From positions 372,001 to 436,000 of the forward strand of contig QPFY01000013.1 in NCBI GenBank assembly GCA_003665825.1: DNA of 64,000 nucleotides. The letters are read 5' to 3'. The translations under genes were made by a program, and so were the position numbers. Source of the stretch: Microbotryum silenes-acaulis. Its lineage: Eukaryota > Basidiomycota > Microbotryomycetes > Microbotryales > Microbotryaceae. Below the pieces are notes generated by a model that was not told where the DNA came from, searched no databases, and worked only from the letters and a program-made list of their open reading frames with translations. Numbering within the stretch: the first letter of the stretch is position 1; each line of letters opens with the position of its first letter. Shown here in pieces: positions 1 to 13,183 of this stretch.

Positions 1-144
1 ATTGTCCGCTACAGCCACTCTGGACTTCATAGTCTTCAAGAGCAACGCCATACTACGTCCAAATCCATCACATCGTCGGGGATTTGGCGTGAAAAAGGTG
101 AACAGGGGCCTACTCTGTCTTTTGACATCGTCAGGCAAGCAAGC

Positions 145-2903
145 TCATCGTGCGAAAAAGTCATTGTTCTCATTGAGGAAGTCGATCGCGGGTTGGCGCT
201 CGATGTCGCGGCCGACGATTGCTCGACCGGCTTTGGTGAAGTGGAGCGTTTCGCCTTTTTTGCTGAACCGAGGCCAGGGGGGGACTGTAGGGGTAGAAGA
301 AGAATACCGGTCAGATGGGGGTGAAGCGCACTTTACTGCGTTTGAGTGTGCGAACTTACGATCCACGCCATTTGGGTCGAGATGGGCGACGAAATTACTG
401 CGGGAATAGAGTTGGAAATCGGTGCTCAGGATGTGGCGCTCAGTCGACGGATAGATCGGGACGAACTCACATGAGGTAGGCCGACATGATCCTTGCGATC
501 TGATCGGCATTGGGATCCTTGGGTCTCGGCTTGCCGAACCAGTCCGCGAGATCGGCACCATGGGAGACTGCACGATGGTGCCTCGGCAGCTCGGCGCGGT
601 GAGCTTCGGACACGAATATGCCACCTGACGTTCACTCACTGCCAGCCTTGGGGTCAAATTTAATAGGCGACTGATACGAATAGAGGTAATTCCACATCGA
701 CTGCTTGCGGCTCGCGGTAACAGTCGACGCGACGTCTCTCATCTCATTGAGAAAGAACAGCTTTGGGGCTCGGAAGAAGAGGTCGCCTAATATGGCCGCT
801 GCGCGTTTGTACGCGGGTGCGAGGCCGAACGTTTCACGATCGGTGTTATAGGGTGAACCATATCGCAGTACGTCGGGGTATAGCTCCCATAGTCGGGAGA
901 GGAGGCCGTCTTGCACGTTGTCGAACACCCAAGCAAAAGACCCTAGTTCGTTGCAATCACAAGGTGAGCAGGTGGGTACCATTGACCTGCCCGATCGGCC
1001 TGATCACTTACTGCGCAGCGCGTTCTCGATGCTCGCTTCCGACTCCATGCCGGCGTCCGTGAACCTAATATCCTCTCACAACGTCAACTAACGTCTTGTA
1101 CAGCCGGGGAAAAACCCATATCCGCGACTCACTTGGTCCCCTCGTCTAAGACCGTCCCCGTAATGAACGGTACGCGCCTCGACCTCACGCTCGCCATCAT
1201 CTCACTCGGTTTCCGTGTCAACCAAGCGTCTTTGAAATTGCTCTCCACCACAGGGTACCAAGGGAACTGATACCGCTGCAGACCGATGGTCGAGCGCATC
1301 AGGGAATCGAGCGGGAGTTGGCGGAGGCACTTGATGAGATTGAGTTCGTACGTGCTACCTCTGTTTCCGGGCGCGGCTTTGGGACATCCTGCCGCTTCCT
1401 CCAGGGTGTGCGTCGAGCGCCTTGCAGCTTCGTGAGGCCATGGTACGGGGAATCTGAAAGGAAGCCGGGGAGGGCACCTCGTCAATCACGCGCTGCTGGA
1501 CAAAATCAAGCCCGTCAACTCACGAAGTCGGCGAGCCTGACAACATGAAAGCTGGTCCACATAAATCAAGGTCAGTCGATGTCCTAGCAGCGATGCAGAG
1601 GATCGGCACAAGCTCACCTCCGCGGAACGAGCCAGGGGTATATAGTTGATGGAGTCCAACAGCGATGGCACCAGCGCTATGTCCGGCCATGGTGATCTGC
1701 GAGACGGAAGACGTCCGCGCCGAATCAGAAATGACTACTCCATACGTGCTGACTGCTCGGTTGTTCGTAGAACGGCAAGTGAATTGTTACCTTTTTACGA
1801 TCGCCGCCAAAATTCTCGATGTGTCGTTTGACCCAGTCGAGCGCCGCGAGCTGGTCTTTGAACCCAACATTCAAGTCCAGGGCCTGGTCGACCGCGCGGT
1901 TTCTTCCTCGGGATGAACTGCCCGCTTTCAGGGCCGCCGTGGTTGAAGAAAAGCCGAGTGATCCGAGTCGATAGTTGAACGTGACAATAATAATGGGCTC
2001 CTTCATCTCCACGCTGCGCTTCATCAAGGAGGCGTAGTCGTATCGTGGAAGAAGCGATGATCCGCTCGCCAAGCCACCTCCGTGAATCCAAAACATCACC
2101 GGTAGCAACTTGCCGGGCTCTTGACCAGCCGGAGCGAAAATGTGAAGTTTGAGACAATCCTCCTCGCCTTCCCAGACACCTTCCCTTCTCGGGTTCTTGA
2201 TCCACCTCGGGCAGCCTTGTCCCGGATCATACGCGTCCTGAATTTCAACCGCATCCCATTCCTTCTCCTTGACGGGTCGCGTCGTAGGTTTCACCGGTCT
2301 CGCTGTCCGAAAGCGAAGATCGCCGGTCGGGGCCTGAGCGTATCGGATTCCTTTCCACGAGACATAAACGCCGTCGTCGGAGTGACGACCTCGGAATTTC
2401 TGACTGGCAGCTCGGACAACGGAATCGATAGGGTCGAAGTGGGACCATGAAGAATTGGGGATCGGATCGAAGGATTCTGAACTTTCCCATGTGGCGGGAT
2501 TGGAGACGGAGGAGAGTTCGGTCGTGATCGACGACGGCCACGATGAGAGCATCAGGTAGAGGAGCGATAGTAGCGCAACAAGTCCCAGGGGAAAGGCTCG
2601 TGGTAACTTGGTTAAGAGCGCTAGTGTTGAACTCGGTGGACGAGCCGAAAAGATCGTTGGCGGAGTCGAGGACGAGGTTGAGCGAGTCGTCGTCCCCAAC
2701 GACCCATTCTCAGCAGAGTAGCCCTCCTTTTGGTGCAAGAGCGCCTTCTCCTCGGGTCGATACCGGTCTTGAGGATGCATCCATTGATTCGGGTTGAGTG
2801 AGAGGTCCGAGTCTTGTCCACCACCGCTGCGCGAGGATGAGGTCGAGCTCGACAAGCTTGATGAATCGCGTTCGGCGACGAAAGGCCGTGTCGCGTCCAA
2901 CAT
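145..2903 (-). CDS. Type-B carboxylesterase/lipase, membrane-anchored
   Basis: Alpha/beta-hydrolase of the carboxylesterase type-B (cholinesterase-like) family, predicted to hydrolyse ester bonds. Nine exons by splice signals: 2903-1791, 1696-1618, 1551-1524, 1453-1133, 1064-1012, 942-640, 567-471, 397-360, 284-145, giving 723 residues. A Ser-rich N-terminal tail of about 100 residues precedes one hydrophobic segment (about 104-122), so it is probably a type II membrane protein with a lumenal or extracellular catalytic domain. The oxyanion-hole HGGG lies near 274-277, the nucleophile elbow GHSAGA has Ser near 378 at the start of exon 2, and HGADL carries the likely catalytic His near 635. The elbow has His where most family members have Glu (GESAGA). 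Starts at the only in-frame ATG upstream of the domain. Substrate cannot be told from sequence. Confidence 0.88.
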
Positions 2904-5085
2904 TTAGCACTGCGCGCTCGTCGAACGGAGACCGGACAGGTTGAAAGAGGACGAAGAAAGTAGTGGGAGGAGTTGAAGCAACTCGGTAGCTGGATGTAGA
3001 TGTGAGTACTGAGTGGAAAGCTTTCAAAGGGACTGAGAATCTAGGCGCTCGAGGAACGCGTCCAGCATCCAATCGCAATAGTCGAGCGAGTCCAGATCAA
3101 TCTAGTCAAAAGAAAGCCGTTCGCGAGGCGACCCTCCGCTAAAACGGCGCATTGGTTTATGGACCCGAGGTGCACGTGCCGCCGAGCGTACCGTATATCC
3201 TTACAGCCCTTCGCTTCGGAGAGATCACACGAAAAAACGAACGTAGGTAAGTAGGTAGGTATCTAGGTGTATTTCTACTCTGTCAAGGGGCCTTGGGCTC
3301 GATGTGCACCATCCCCGGGCCGCCCGGCGAGGTTTTGTCACGTGACCCTGGATGAGAGGGCCGACAATGAGGAAGGCATCCATCCATAATGCCGCGACCA
3401 AATGGTGCAACTAGAAATTACGCGCGCGCGTTTACCCCCGAAGCTTGACGCATCTACCCCCGGTAGGAAGGAGTAAGGTGCAAAGCTCACTATAGTGCAT
3501 TCTTCGCGCAAGTTGGTGCGTTTACCAATTCAGACGAGGAACTTGTCTAGTTCCGGGCTCGGGGCTTCAATCGTCCAGAACACCCCTCACGAGGCTTCAG
3601 ATTTCGCGGACCCTCCCGTCGCGATCAAATCCACACACAAAACCAATCTCGCTGGCCTGAGCCCACAGATCGCCGGTGCGTTCCTATGTCTCTCGATCAA
3701 AGCCCCTGACTCCTGAATGTGACCGAGTCGGTCTGTCGCTCGCCCAAAGATATCCGCCAAAGATATCCGAGACCGGACACTATTGAAGTGTCCTAGGGCT
3801 GGTATAAATGTCAGAAGTCTTTGCAAGGTTTGCACTATTGACATAATTCTCAAAAATAACTAATGCCACGATAGACTTAATTACATTTTACATAGTGGAC
3901 TGTTCCACGTTTGCACGTATTGCTGGCACTCACGGCATCGAAGTGGGCCGAGCCGGAGGGTAAACACTCCAGCGAGGGCTATAGAATGAGAGCGATTGCT
4001 TCTTTAGATTAACAGTTACTTAGTGTTAGGTAGTAGGTAGGTAGGATACTTACGCTTGGTAAATCATTTAGGAAGCTCTCGCGCTCGCGCCGGTTCCCTG
4101 GTAGATGGCGCTGACACGTCGCGGCGCGTCGAACAATGACGCGTCGCTCGCTAGTGCCCAGTGAAACGGCAGCCCCAGGCATCGATCGCGAGTTTCCCAC
4201 TCACTCAACATCAAGTTTCATTTGTATCAACATGGGGTCTGTTACACTGCTACGAAATCAGGTAAGAACTCAGCGAGTTCAGTCCTCGTCACAGCCCGGC
4301 AAAACTCGATTAGGAGAGGCCGGTGATCACGCCGAGCATGAACTTCGAGACGCCCCTGACGCGGTTTCAGGGAGCCGACAAGCTGCGTCACTCGACTGGC
4401 GCCGCGGCGTCAAACTCGCCTCCTGTGGGTTGGGTATGAAGTTGCAATACAAGTCACTTCATTCACGCGTACCTCCTGCAAGGTCTCGATAATCTCAGAC
4501 ACGAACCCGATAGTCGGCGGCTGATCCATGTTCCAAAAGTATAAAAGTTGTCAAGGCGATTAGTAGCCAGGCCCTCTCCTGTCGGGTGACATCATGCATA
4601 AAGGGAACCAAAGCTTTGAGTGCGCAACTACAAACTGCAGTAGTACCTACAAGTACAAGCTTGAGCTATATCCTGGAGCGTGAAACAAAGAGAGTGGACT
4701 CCTTGTCTCACTTGTAGACAAGGCCCGTGGGAGGGGCCCATCCCTCACAGAGCTGGACGCAAACTCCGCCTTCGACTGGGAAAGCTGTCGCTGGGAGTCG
4801 GGACTTCCGCAGCAAGTGGCTCCAGGAATTGGAATTATCTGCGAATCCCGAGCCAAGCTGATCACTGCATCGGTGATCGAGGGCAGCTGCCGCGCGTCTC
4901 TTGAACTTGAGCGACACCGGCTCGTAAACTCGCTCTGTCTCGACACGCGCACTGCCGCGACGGTGGCGGTAGGTGGCGGTGGCTCGACGCGCGCGTGCTT
5001 TCGGCTCTCCCAACCACGAGCTTGAACCCCGTCTCAGACGGCTCTCCTTCGCGGCCGCGCAGCATCTGCTCCCACCGACTGACAC
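2904..5085. other. Intergenic region, divergent promoters
   Basis: About 2.2 kb between two divergently transcribed genes. No coding segment with family resemblance was seen on either strand. The part around 3780-4060 is more AT-rich than the surroundings. It holds a 13-nt tandem direct repeat at 3744-3769 and GTAGGTAGG-type runs near 3243-3262 and 4030-4046. Confidence 0.6.
3744..3769. repeat. 13-nt direct tandem repeat
   Basis: Two adjacent identical copies of CCAAAGATATCCG. Confidence 0.9.
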
Positions 5086-7689
5086 ATGAGCATGATGATG
5101 TCTGAAAAGTCGATTTCATCCTTACCACCGTCACCACCGCTGATCTCAACTCGACACGGCTCGCCCCCCTTGCAATCGCCGCGCGGCCCTTTGTTGATCC
5201 CTGGCTCGCCCGGGTTCCCGCATCAAGCGCATTCCTACACGAGCTCGCCCGACATGGACGAGTCGTCACGGCCACTGTTGTCCCGCGCGTCCTTCTCCTC
5301 GCCAGCCTCACCGACGTCTGCGACCTCGGTGCACCTGCCCCGGTTGCCGTCGCGGCGGCGGTGGCCGCTGTTGATGATGGTGCTGGTGCTGATCGTGTGC
5401 GGCGTTTGGTTGCAGCGCGACGGAACCGCCTCCGTTTCGCTGCGACACGCCAAGACGGGTCTCAAACACCTCAGCAACAAGCTCAACGACATGTCTGTCG
5501 TCAACCCGTGGTCAGGCGCAGGCGCAGGGGGAGGCACAGAAGCGATCGCGGCCGACGACGCCGATTGGGACGACACGACCCAGGCCGACGTGACCAACCC
5601 CGCCTCCTCTCCGTCGAGGCCAACCGAGCCCGAACAACTTGTGGCCGTGGCCGAGCCCGATATGGAACCGGAGCCAGAGGAACCGTCAACGTCAGAGACG
5701 CTTGATGACGATGGGGCAGATCGATCACAGGGCCTCGACATGCCCTTGGACGTCGATTCAGGGAACAAGCAGTCTCAGGCGGACGAGACCACAGTCACGG
5801 GGAGCCAAAAGGAGATCGAGGCGAAGGGAGAGGCCGCTGCGAACGATGAGGACGCGTCGGAAGCAGCGCGTATCACACCCTCGGCAGGCAACGATTCTAA
5901 TGATAATGATACCGAGGCGATGGAGCAGGCCGAGGAAGAGATGGAGGAGGAGGACACCACCCTCAGCCAGCATAAGCTCGAATCACTGGTTCACGGGCGC
6001 ATACTCAACGTCAGGCCGTACCCGCGCGACCCGCCCAGAGACCCCAAAATCGCCGCCACAAAACGCTATCTCGCTTTTGACAATCATTCCGGGTTCCATA
6101 ACCGTAAGGGAACGAATCTCGCGACACGCTGTCGCACCTCATGCCGAGCGCGGGCAGACGCGTCTCAGGTAGAGAGAAGCTGACTCATTCGCCCGTTAAT
6201 CTTTCCACAGAGCGCAAATCTCTCGTCAATGCGCTCATGCTCGCCAAAATGCTGAATCGAACGCTGTTGTTGCCTCCCGTCCGACTCGGCCGAGCACTCG
6301 CGTGGGGCCCTGATGTTTGGCGCCGCGTCTTGTACGACGAAGAATGCAAAGCCGGGCTCCCCAATCCCGACGCTGTACATAACCCCTGCAAGCAGGGCAA
6401 TTCGGACAAATGGACCTACGTCGCATGGTCGTACCTTATCCAACCAGGCTTGGTCAAAGACCGCGACATCGTCGACCGCTGGAATTCGTCCATGAAATGG
6501 GTCTTCCTGTCCTCCGAAGAAGGCGGCTTGGGCTTGACCGAATCGGACGTGTGCACCTTTGCCGACCCCGTTCGAAGATCATGGCAGTTCTACGACGATA
6601 GCAAGACGCCGACCAACCTTGGACCGTTCGCGACTCGGGTAAACCTCGAGGAGCTCTTGACGGGGCCCATGAGCGAGTGTCGCATGCTCAAGTTCGGCAG
6701 CTTATTCGGTGGTGGACGCATGGTCACGACCAAACCCGAGAACGTGGCCGATCGCAAAGCCATCGATAATGCGATGATCCTGCAGCAACCTGTTTTGGAT
6801 TCGATCGCCGACAAGGTTCGCGATCGACTCGGCTCCTATTCTGCGGTTCATTTGCGCGTCGGAGATGGATTTTTCCTCGTGAGCCTCACTCCCGTTCGAT
6901 GAACACTCCCACATCTGGGATCTTAAGCTGATTTGCTCTACGTGTCGTCTTTCACAGCAAAACAAGATCAACAGCATGGCGGGTGTCTTCCGGAAAGCCG
7001 TCAGGGGCATGTTTAGGTTGCCACAAGTCGTCATCACGGCTCTGCTCGACGAGACCGAAGAACGACAAAAGGCTTTGGCCGAAAGCAGCAAAACTGATAA
7101 GAATGGCAAACAGGTGCATACGAAACGCTCACTACCCGAGATCTACGCATGGCACGGCCTTGCCGAAGAGGACGAGGACGAGGACGAACCCCTCGAGATC
7201 GAAGAGGCGTTCGTGCTTCCCCCTCCCAAACGAAGTCGGAGGTCGAAGCGATCCTCGGCACGGTTGACGAAGCGGGCGCCCATGTCATCGACGCTCACTT
7301 GTCGCAAGCCTTTACACACCGAAAAACATCTGCTCGCTCTCAACAGCCCCCTTTACGTCGCGACCGATTCTCGAAGCCCTCTCGACGACCCCGCCCTGCT
7401 CCCCTTCTTCGACCATTTCCCTTGCGCTTTCCTCCTCAACGATTTCGCCGCCGTCAGCAAATACAACTCTGAACCTGTCGAGGAACTCGTTCACCTCGTG
7501 GAGGGTAGACTCGAGAGCGAATGGGACGGTCAGAACCTCGCGCAATACTTCTTTGGTTTCTTGGAAGCCGAGATCGCGGCGAGGGCCAACAAGGTCGTTG
7601 GGACACCCGGTTCGACGTTCAGTGGGTACACTAGCGGAATCCTGCACAAGACCTACGTGGCACATGGGCTTACGTCGCCGGCGGCGTGA
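5086..7689 (+). CDS. GDP-fucose protein O-fucosyltransferase-like, type II membrane protein
   Basis: Three exons (5086-6103, 6211-6878, 6958-7689), 805 residues. A Ser/Pro-rich cytoplasmic tail precedes a signal-anchor (about 91-112). A long acidic Asp/Glu-rich stem follows, then a catalytic-like region starting at the HSGFHNQRKSLVNAL block, which is typical of fungal O-fucosyltransferase-fold proteins. Splicing of intron 1 recreates the Gln of that block. The HLRVGDG segment matches the conserved sugar-nucleotide binding region of this fold. Probably a Golgi glycosyltransferase; the acceptor is unknown. The basic KRSRRSKR patch after the acidic EDEDEDE run near the C-terminal third is an insertion with low complexity. 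A GAT-repeat tract (7738-7760) lies just after the stop. Confidence 0.8.
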
Positions 7690-8296
7690 TTACGACGACG
7701 CTGCCTACGTAGAGCAAGCGGCGAAACGGTCAATGACGATGACGATGATGATGATGATGAATGAGGAATGATTTCACCGAAGGAGAAGGAAGCGGAGATC
7801 GGATCGATACTCCGAGACCTTCTTGAGATGTGAAGTGTGTTACCCTTGGAACTTTTTTCTTTTCATTCTCCCCTTGCAGATTCGATCACCCAGCCATGTA
7901 TTAGGTATTCTAGCAAATTCCCTCATCTATCCCTAACCCGTACTCACTCCACTCCCTATTGTCTCTAACCTCCTCGCGGGCTTTGCTGGGTTGTATAGAT
8001 TCTTTCTGCCTATGTTTCCATTTAAGTATTGGCTGGACCTTTTCCCTTCATACATCGCTTGCTTTATCCTTTCCTCTTGGTTCTTGATTTCCGCCCTCGC
8101 ATCGTTCTTTAAACATCTCGTCACCCGTATTTTACATCAGAAATGCAACTTCTCCTTCTAACTCATTTATTCACGAGAACGTTCATCCGACCTCTGCTGA
8201 ATGTCGACTCGTCTGTATGAATGAATACAACAGTGATCTCTGCTCATACATGTAAGCTACGAAAAAGATTATGCTATGACCCCTCACTGCCGCCCT
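7690..8296. other. Intergenic region between convergent genes
   Basis: 3' flanks of two convergent genes. Contains a (GAT)n run at about 7738-7760 and otherwise T-rich sequence that fits untranslated and terminator regions. No gene seen. Confidence 0.6.
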
Positions 8297-10598
8297 TCAG
8301 AACTTCTGCACCTCCTTCGCACAAGACACACTGACGATCTTGGCCCCTCTTCGACCCAAGAACTCAACGTCCTGTTCTTGGACTTCGTCGTCCTCGTCGC
8401 TCGCTTCTTTGACCCCCTCGTCTGCATCGGCAGTGGCTTCCGCCGTCCCCTCCTCGGACAACTTCTCTACGGCAGTGCTGACCGGCCTCTTTCCCTGGCG
8501 TACTCTCAAGCTCTCTCGACCCCGAGCCGAATGCTGAACGCCCGAATCGAACCCTTTTTCCAGCTTCCTCCACCTCCCACTCCCAACCGTCTGGCCCGCG
8601 TTACCAATCCGAGCACCCGAATCGAAACCCTCCTCAATAACCCTCCACTTGCCTTCCTTCGCTCCACCCTTTTCCTCCGCTCCCGATAAGGGAAAAACGA
8701 ACGCGCTTAATCTTTTGCCATATACGCAACCCGAGTCCAGACCGATCGAATAGTCTTGGATGTCCAAACCCTTCCCTGCCCAGTGGCCATAGATAACGTT
8801 CAAAGGCTCGCACCCCTTTTTGACGTCTTCGGACCCTTCTTCGTCCCTTTCCTCCTTGCTCGAATAAGCCGCCGATGATTCCTTACACGTCTTCATCACC
8901 TCATTCCACACCTCGGACCAAGGCGTCCCGTGTTTCTTCCCTTTGCTCACGCCGTAATCACCCTTACCCCTCTTGGGCAACTGCAAAGTCCGGAGGTTGA
9001 GCATTGTGAAAGGGAGCGTGTTTTGTTCGATTTGGAGGATGGAAGGGATGGATTCGGTTGGGACTGAGGAGAGGGGCTTGAAGGAGAGGTCGGATTGGGA
9101 ACTTAGGGATGTGGCGGGTGATTGAGTGAGGGCGTAGGTCGAAAGTGGTGTATGAGGTGACTGGGCTGGTACTGCGAGTCATGCGTAGACATGTCAGTCA
9201 ATAGCCAGGTGAGCACGCCTTGGAATGCGAGTCAAAATTCACCCAATCCAGCATGCACAAGAACGAGATCCAACCCTTCCAACCTCAGCGTCAAAGGCAG
9301 GCTCCTTAAATACTCGAAATCGTCCTTGGGTAAATGGCGTGCGATCTCGAACCATTGGCCTCCCCAATCCCATCCATTGGGAACGACGACGCCAAAGTCG
9401 TTCTCAACTTGCTTTTGCGAGAGCATCAACCATTCGTAGCCGTGGCCGAGGAGGTCGCCGGAGACGAAGCTTGCGGGTGCACTGAGAGGTGTGTCCGATT
9501 CGGCGCTCCCTGAGATGGCTTCGGCGCCTTGCTCCTCCAAATCGGCAATTTGAGCCGATTCCTTGTCTGTCGCTATCTCTTGCGTTTCCTCCTCCTTTTC
9601 CTCTGCTGTCTCTTGCTCGTCGGCCATCGAAGACCCCAAGCCAAACCAGCCCCTTTTCCCTGCCCGCGGTGTCCTCTCCTCAAGCGGATCATCCCCAAGC
9701 GCTACCCCATGCCCCGACACCTCTGTTATCGTCTTTCCCTCTTCCGCATTAACGTCTCCCTCAGAAGTCTTTACAAGCTCCCCATAGCTCTCCATCCAAT
9801 TCCTCCATTCGATGACCCCCTGATCATGGTTCCCTCTTACGCCTCGCACGTTGTGCTGTCGAAGGAACTGCACCGTCGCAAGGGAGGACTCGAGGGGCGC
9901 TTTGGATACTATGTCGCCGACGTGGAGGAGGGTGTCGACTGTGGGGGTGTAGGCGACAGAGACGAGGAGCGAGGCGAGGGAGCGATGGGTTCCGTGAACG
10001 TCGCCTGTGAGGAAGCACGGGGTCAGATGATTGTGAGAACGAGAGACAAGTTCTGGTGACCCGACTGACCAACGATGATCAATCTCCCCGGCCCCGTCGT
10101 GGTCATCGCTGCAGTTTCGGCATTGACGATCGACGTGTTCCAATTGTCAATAACCTGATGCCAGGCATAACTCGAGAGCTGGCCCTGCTTCCTCATCGTT
10201 TCGACCGTGTTGGCTTTGAGTTGCGAGAACGTGCCCACGCTCTGCTGCGTCTGTTGACTACTTTTCGAACTCGTCTCGACCTGCTCTTTCTGTGTAGTGG
10301 TTTTTGCACTCGTATGCGATCCATCGCTCGAGTCCGAATTATGCGAACCGACGTATACGCTCTGATAGTTCGTCCAACCGAAGCCCTTGACCTGTTCCTT
10401 GTCGATCCCGGATGGGGCGAGTACGGCTTCGTAGAGAATGACGGAGAAGAAGAGGATGATGATCGCCGTCGACAACGTTCTTCGGATTGCGCGAGGGGAA
10501 GAAGGCGAGGGGATCAAGGAGGGCAGCAGAAGTAGAGCGGTCGCCGGGTCCTCGTCGGCGTCGTCATCTTCGTGGTGGTCGGTGTGAGGTCGGGACAT
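8297..10598 (-). CDS. Ppn2/ApaH-like (ALPH) calcineurin-type phosphatase
   Basis: Three exons (10598-10070, 10004-9243, 9171-8297), 721 residues. An acidic N-terminus and one hydrophobic segment (about 38-57) suggest a type II anchor like yeast Ppn2, the vacuolar zinc-dependent endopolyphosphatase. Metallophosphoesterase motifs appear in order: GDVHG (rebuilt across intron 1), GDIVSK, GNHDQ, and HAGLVP (rebuilt across intron 2), followed by MLNLRTL and a GHWAG motif. HAGLVP plus an N/M-N-x-R block is characteristic of ApaH-like phosphatases. An acidic insertion of roughly 100 residues (EEKEEE, DLEEQGAEA) separates GNHDQ from the later motifs, and the C-terminus is also long, so the protein is about twice the size of Ppn2. 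Polyphosphate or dinucleoside polyphosphate as substrate is inference from the family. Confidence 0.82.
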
Positions 10599-11350
10599 TC
10601 CTGACTCGTATTCGGATCGGTGTGTTGGAGGTGCAGTGAAGGTACCGAAGGTGTCCGCGCTCTGGTCAGTCCAGCTGAGCGCAGATAAGCCCGAGTTGCA
10701 GGGTCCTCGGCGAAAGGGCGGAGTGCCCGTGTTAGGGCTGGCTGAGCTCTTGTTGCGGTGATCTACGACTAGAGCCGAGTTGCGAGTGAGAGGCTATGCA
10801 CCGATGCGACGCTCTCGTCGTGGGTTGCGGAGGGTGCTGAGCTGCTGAGGCCAGCTGAGGCCAGCTGAGGCCCCCTGTACACAAGCAGTGCGCGCTTGCT
10901 CCCCGGTGTTGTCAATGTCCAGACTGAGCCGGCTGAGCTGCTGAGGCCGGCCGACGTCACTGTGAGCGAGTCCCTGCCTGGCTGGCCCCTGCTCCCGCGG
11001 CTCGCCGAGTCGCGCCTCGGAGATACCGTCGCAATGTGCGGAGCGTAATTTAGAGCTCGGACAAACAAAGCGAAAGTTGGGAGCTAGGTCAAAGTGGTTG
11101 TCATTACGCTTAATTGCGCTTTTGGGATAAGGAAAAGAGAGATATGCAGACAAGATTAAATCCTCTCGGAGCCGGTTCCCGTGCTCCCGTGCGACACGCT
11201 CTCCTCGGGCTATCGAGGCGGATGTCGGAGCGACGAATTGTGCCTGGGCTGACTCACGCCGGGCTCGGCCTCAAGCCCCTCAACTTGTGCCGTTCACTCC
11301 ATCTCGACCTCCCTTCCTTGACCTCTAGTTACCTAGTGGCGAATCCGACG
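10599..11350. promoter_or_regulatory. Divergent promoter region with short tandem repeat
   Basis: Gap between the starts of two divergent genes. It contains three consecutive copies of a CCAGCTGAGG-like 10-mer at about 10841-10872, and a related AGCTGCTGAGGCC copy near 10933. CAGCTG is an E-box core, so regulatory binding is possible but unproven. Confidence 0.35.
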
Positions 11351-12694
11351 ATGCCCTCACTACCAACAACATCATCCTCAGCTTCACGCTCGCGTACCCG
11401 TCCCCGCGCTCGCAACAGCACTCACCACTCGCACTGGACGACGACCCTCCTCGACCCCTGGCGTCGGACGCTGCACTCGCTCATACGGGTACGCCGATCC
11501 TCCGACCTCACCCGTCTCATCTGGAAGTCGTACTCGATCGACCCGCGGTTCCCTGTCCGAGTCCGTCCAATGATGGCCCTCCTCACAGTCTCCAGTCTGC
11601 TCGTGCTCGCTGCACTCGGTTTCCACCCCACTTTGGCGTCCAAGATATCCCCTCCCGTACCCTTCTCGGACAAGCTGCTGCATTTCGTGAGGAGATAGGA
11701 ACGATCAGTTACTTTTGCATGGTCCTGGGACTGAACTCCGACGATGTCTCCCACAGGTCTGCTTCACTGCCGCCTCGGCGCAGTTCTATGCAATCTGGAA
11801 CGTCGATCAAGCCGTCAGGACTTATTGGCATTGGAAGCACTGGAACGAACTCGTATCTATACTTGTGTGTGGGATATGTACGTGTCCGCATGGCTTAGTC
11901 CCCGCGTGTCAACTCCCCCTTCGATGAACTCGGATTGACACCGGTATCGAAACTTGCCTTCCTCAACTCGCAGGGGGCAGCATCGGCAGCGAATTCGTTC
12001 AGTCTTTACTACCGTACAAAACGGTGCGTTCTACTCAATCTCAAGCGCAAGATCTGATCCAACCCCAGTCGAATCGCGACATTGATTCCTATTCCTCCTT
12101 CCTTTTCTGTGCTGTGCAACGAACCCAACCCCCTACTCCCGTCTTCGGCCACACCAGTTCCAATGGGGTGACGTAGTCGTAAGCTTTCCCTCTTTCCCAT
12201 CCCCACGATCCCCTCGATCCTCTTCACCCCAAAACTCACCCTCTCACTCCCCACCCTACCACCAGGCCAACATCCTCGGCACGGCCCTAGGCATCACCCT
12301 TTCCCGATCCTGGACCCGTCACCGCGAAAAGGCCCAACAACTTCGACGCTTGTACCAACCTCTACACCTCGAAGAGAGTGATGATACCCTTGACGACGAA
12401 GATGATGGAGACGATGGGTCGAGTCTTGCGTCTTCGATTGCGGGCGAACGGATGGAGGAGGAAGAAGGTACGAGAAGGGAGAGTGGGATGGGGCAAGGGA
12501 TGGTGGGGGGTGGGGTGGACGTGGGGGGTAGGAGAGGGAGTAGGAAGAAGAGGAGTGAGAGTAACCCTTGGGACGACACGGAGGATACGGGCAGTATATT
12601 CGGAGTCGGATTTGATGAGGAGGAGGAGGGGAAGCGGGAAGGGGATCAGGGACGGCGATCATCGGACGAGGAAAGGGAGGAGGGACGGCATTGA
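11351..12694 (+). CDS. VanZ-like domain membrane protein
   Basis: Five exons (11351-11686, 11757-11877, 11974-12023, 12158-12178, 12266-12694), 318 residues. A basic N-terminus leads to a hydrophobic segment around 77-95, then the conserved VanZ-like core: SDKLLHF, CFTAASAQFY, a GSIGSEFVQSLLPYKT block and FQWGDVVANILG. Splicing restores each block in frame; exon 4 is only 21 nt and encodes FQWGDVV. The acidic/Gly-rich C-terminal third is low complexity. VanZ-like proteins are small multi-pass membrane proteins of unknown role in fungi. An in-frame ATG at 11222 would add 43 residues, but that part looks like leader sequence. Confidence 0.8.
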
Positions 12695-13183
12695 GCTTGA
12701 TGGCGGGGAAGGGTATATAAGGCCCCCTTGGTGGGCTGCATTTTGGCTCGTAGGGGATAACTCTCTCACATCTGGTGACGTTATTGTTGTATCGATTGCA
12801 TCGCGCATCTTTCATGAAAGTCCTTAATGCGCAAGCAACCTAAACGAGACTGAGCACTTCCCGAGCAAGTGTCGTCATCTAGAGAGAAAAGGTCGTGATA
12901 CGATAGAAATTTCATCATAAAAAGGGGAGGTTGGAGAAGCAAGAAAGAAGGGGTCATGAACAGAGCATATATGTGAAATAGGGCAAGAAGACGAGTTGGA
13001 AAAAGGCGAAAGGCTCGTGAGCGAGAGGAGCGTGAGAAATTCGAAGAACGAATTGTTTGCGAGGTCGAGGTACTTTGACGAAGGAAAGAGCATTGACCGT
13101 GTCGAGTGCGTTGATAACGAAAGAATGGCAGAAAGGCGCAGCCAACGAGGTCCCCAAGAACGCGTCTATGTTCCAATCTCTAT
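12695..13183. other. Intergenic region between convergent genes
   Basis: Short 3' flanking region shared by two convergent genes. A GTATATAAGG sequence near 12713 is likely incidental given the gene orientation. No gene seen. Confidence 0.55.

Noticed and set aside
11222..11350. Upstream ATG for the VanZ-like protein
   Set aside because: Adds 43 residues without conserved pattern; the ATG at 11351 begins the basic N-terminus directly before the membrane domain.
12294..12815. Pro/Ser-rich antisense frame opposite the VanZ-like C-terminus
   Set aside because: It is the complement of a low-complexity coding region and has no independent support.
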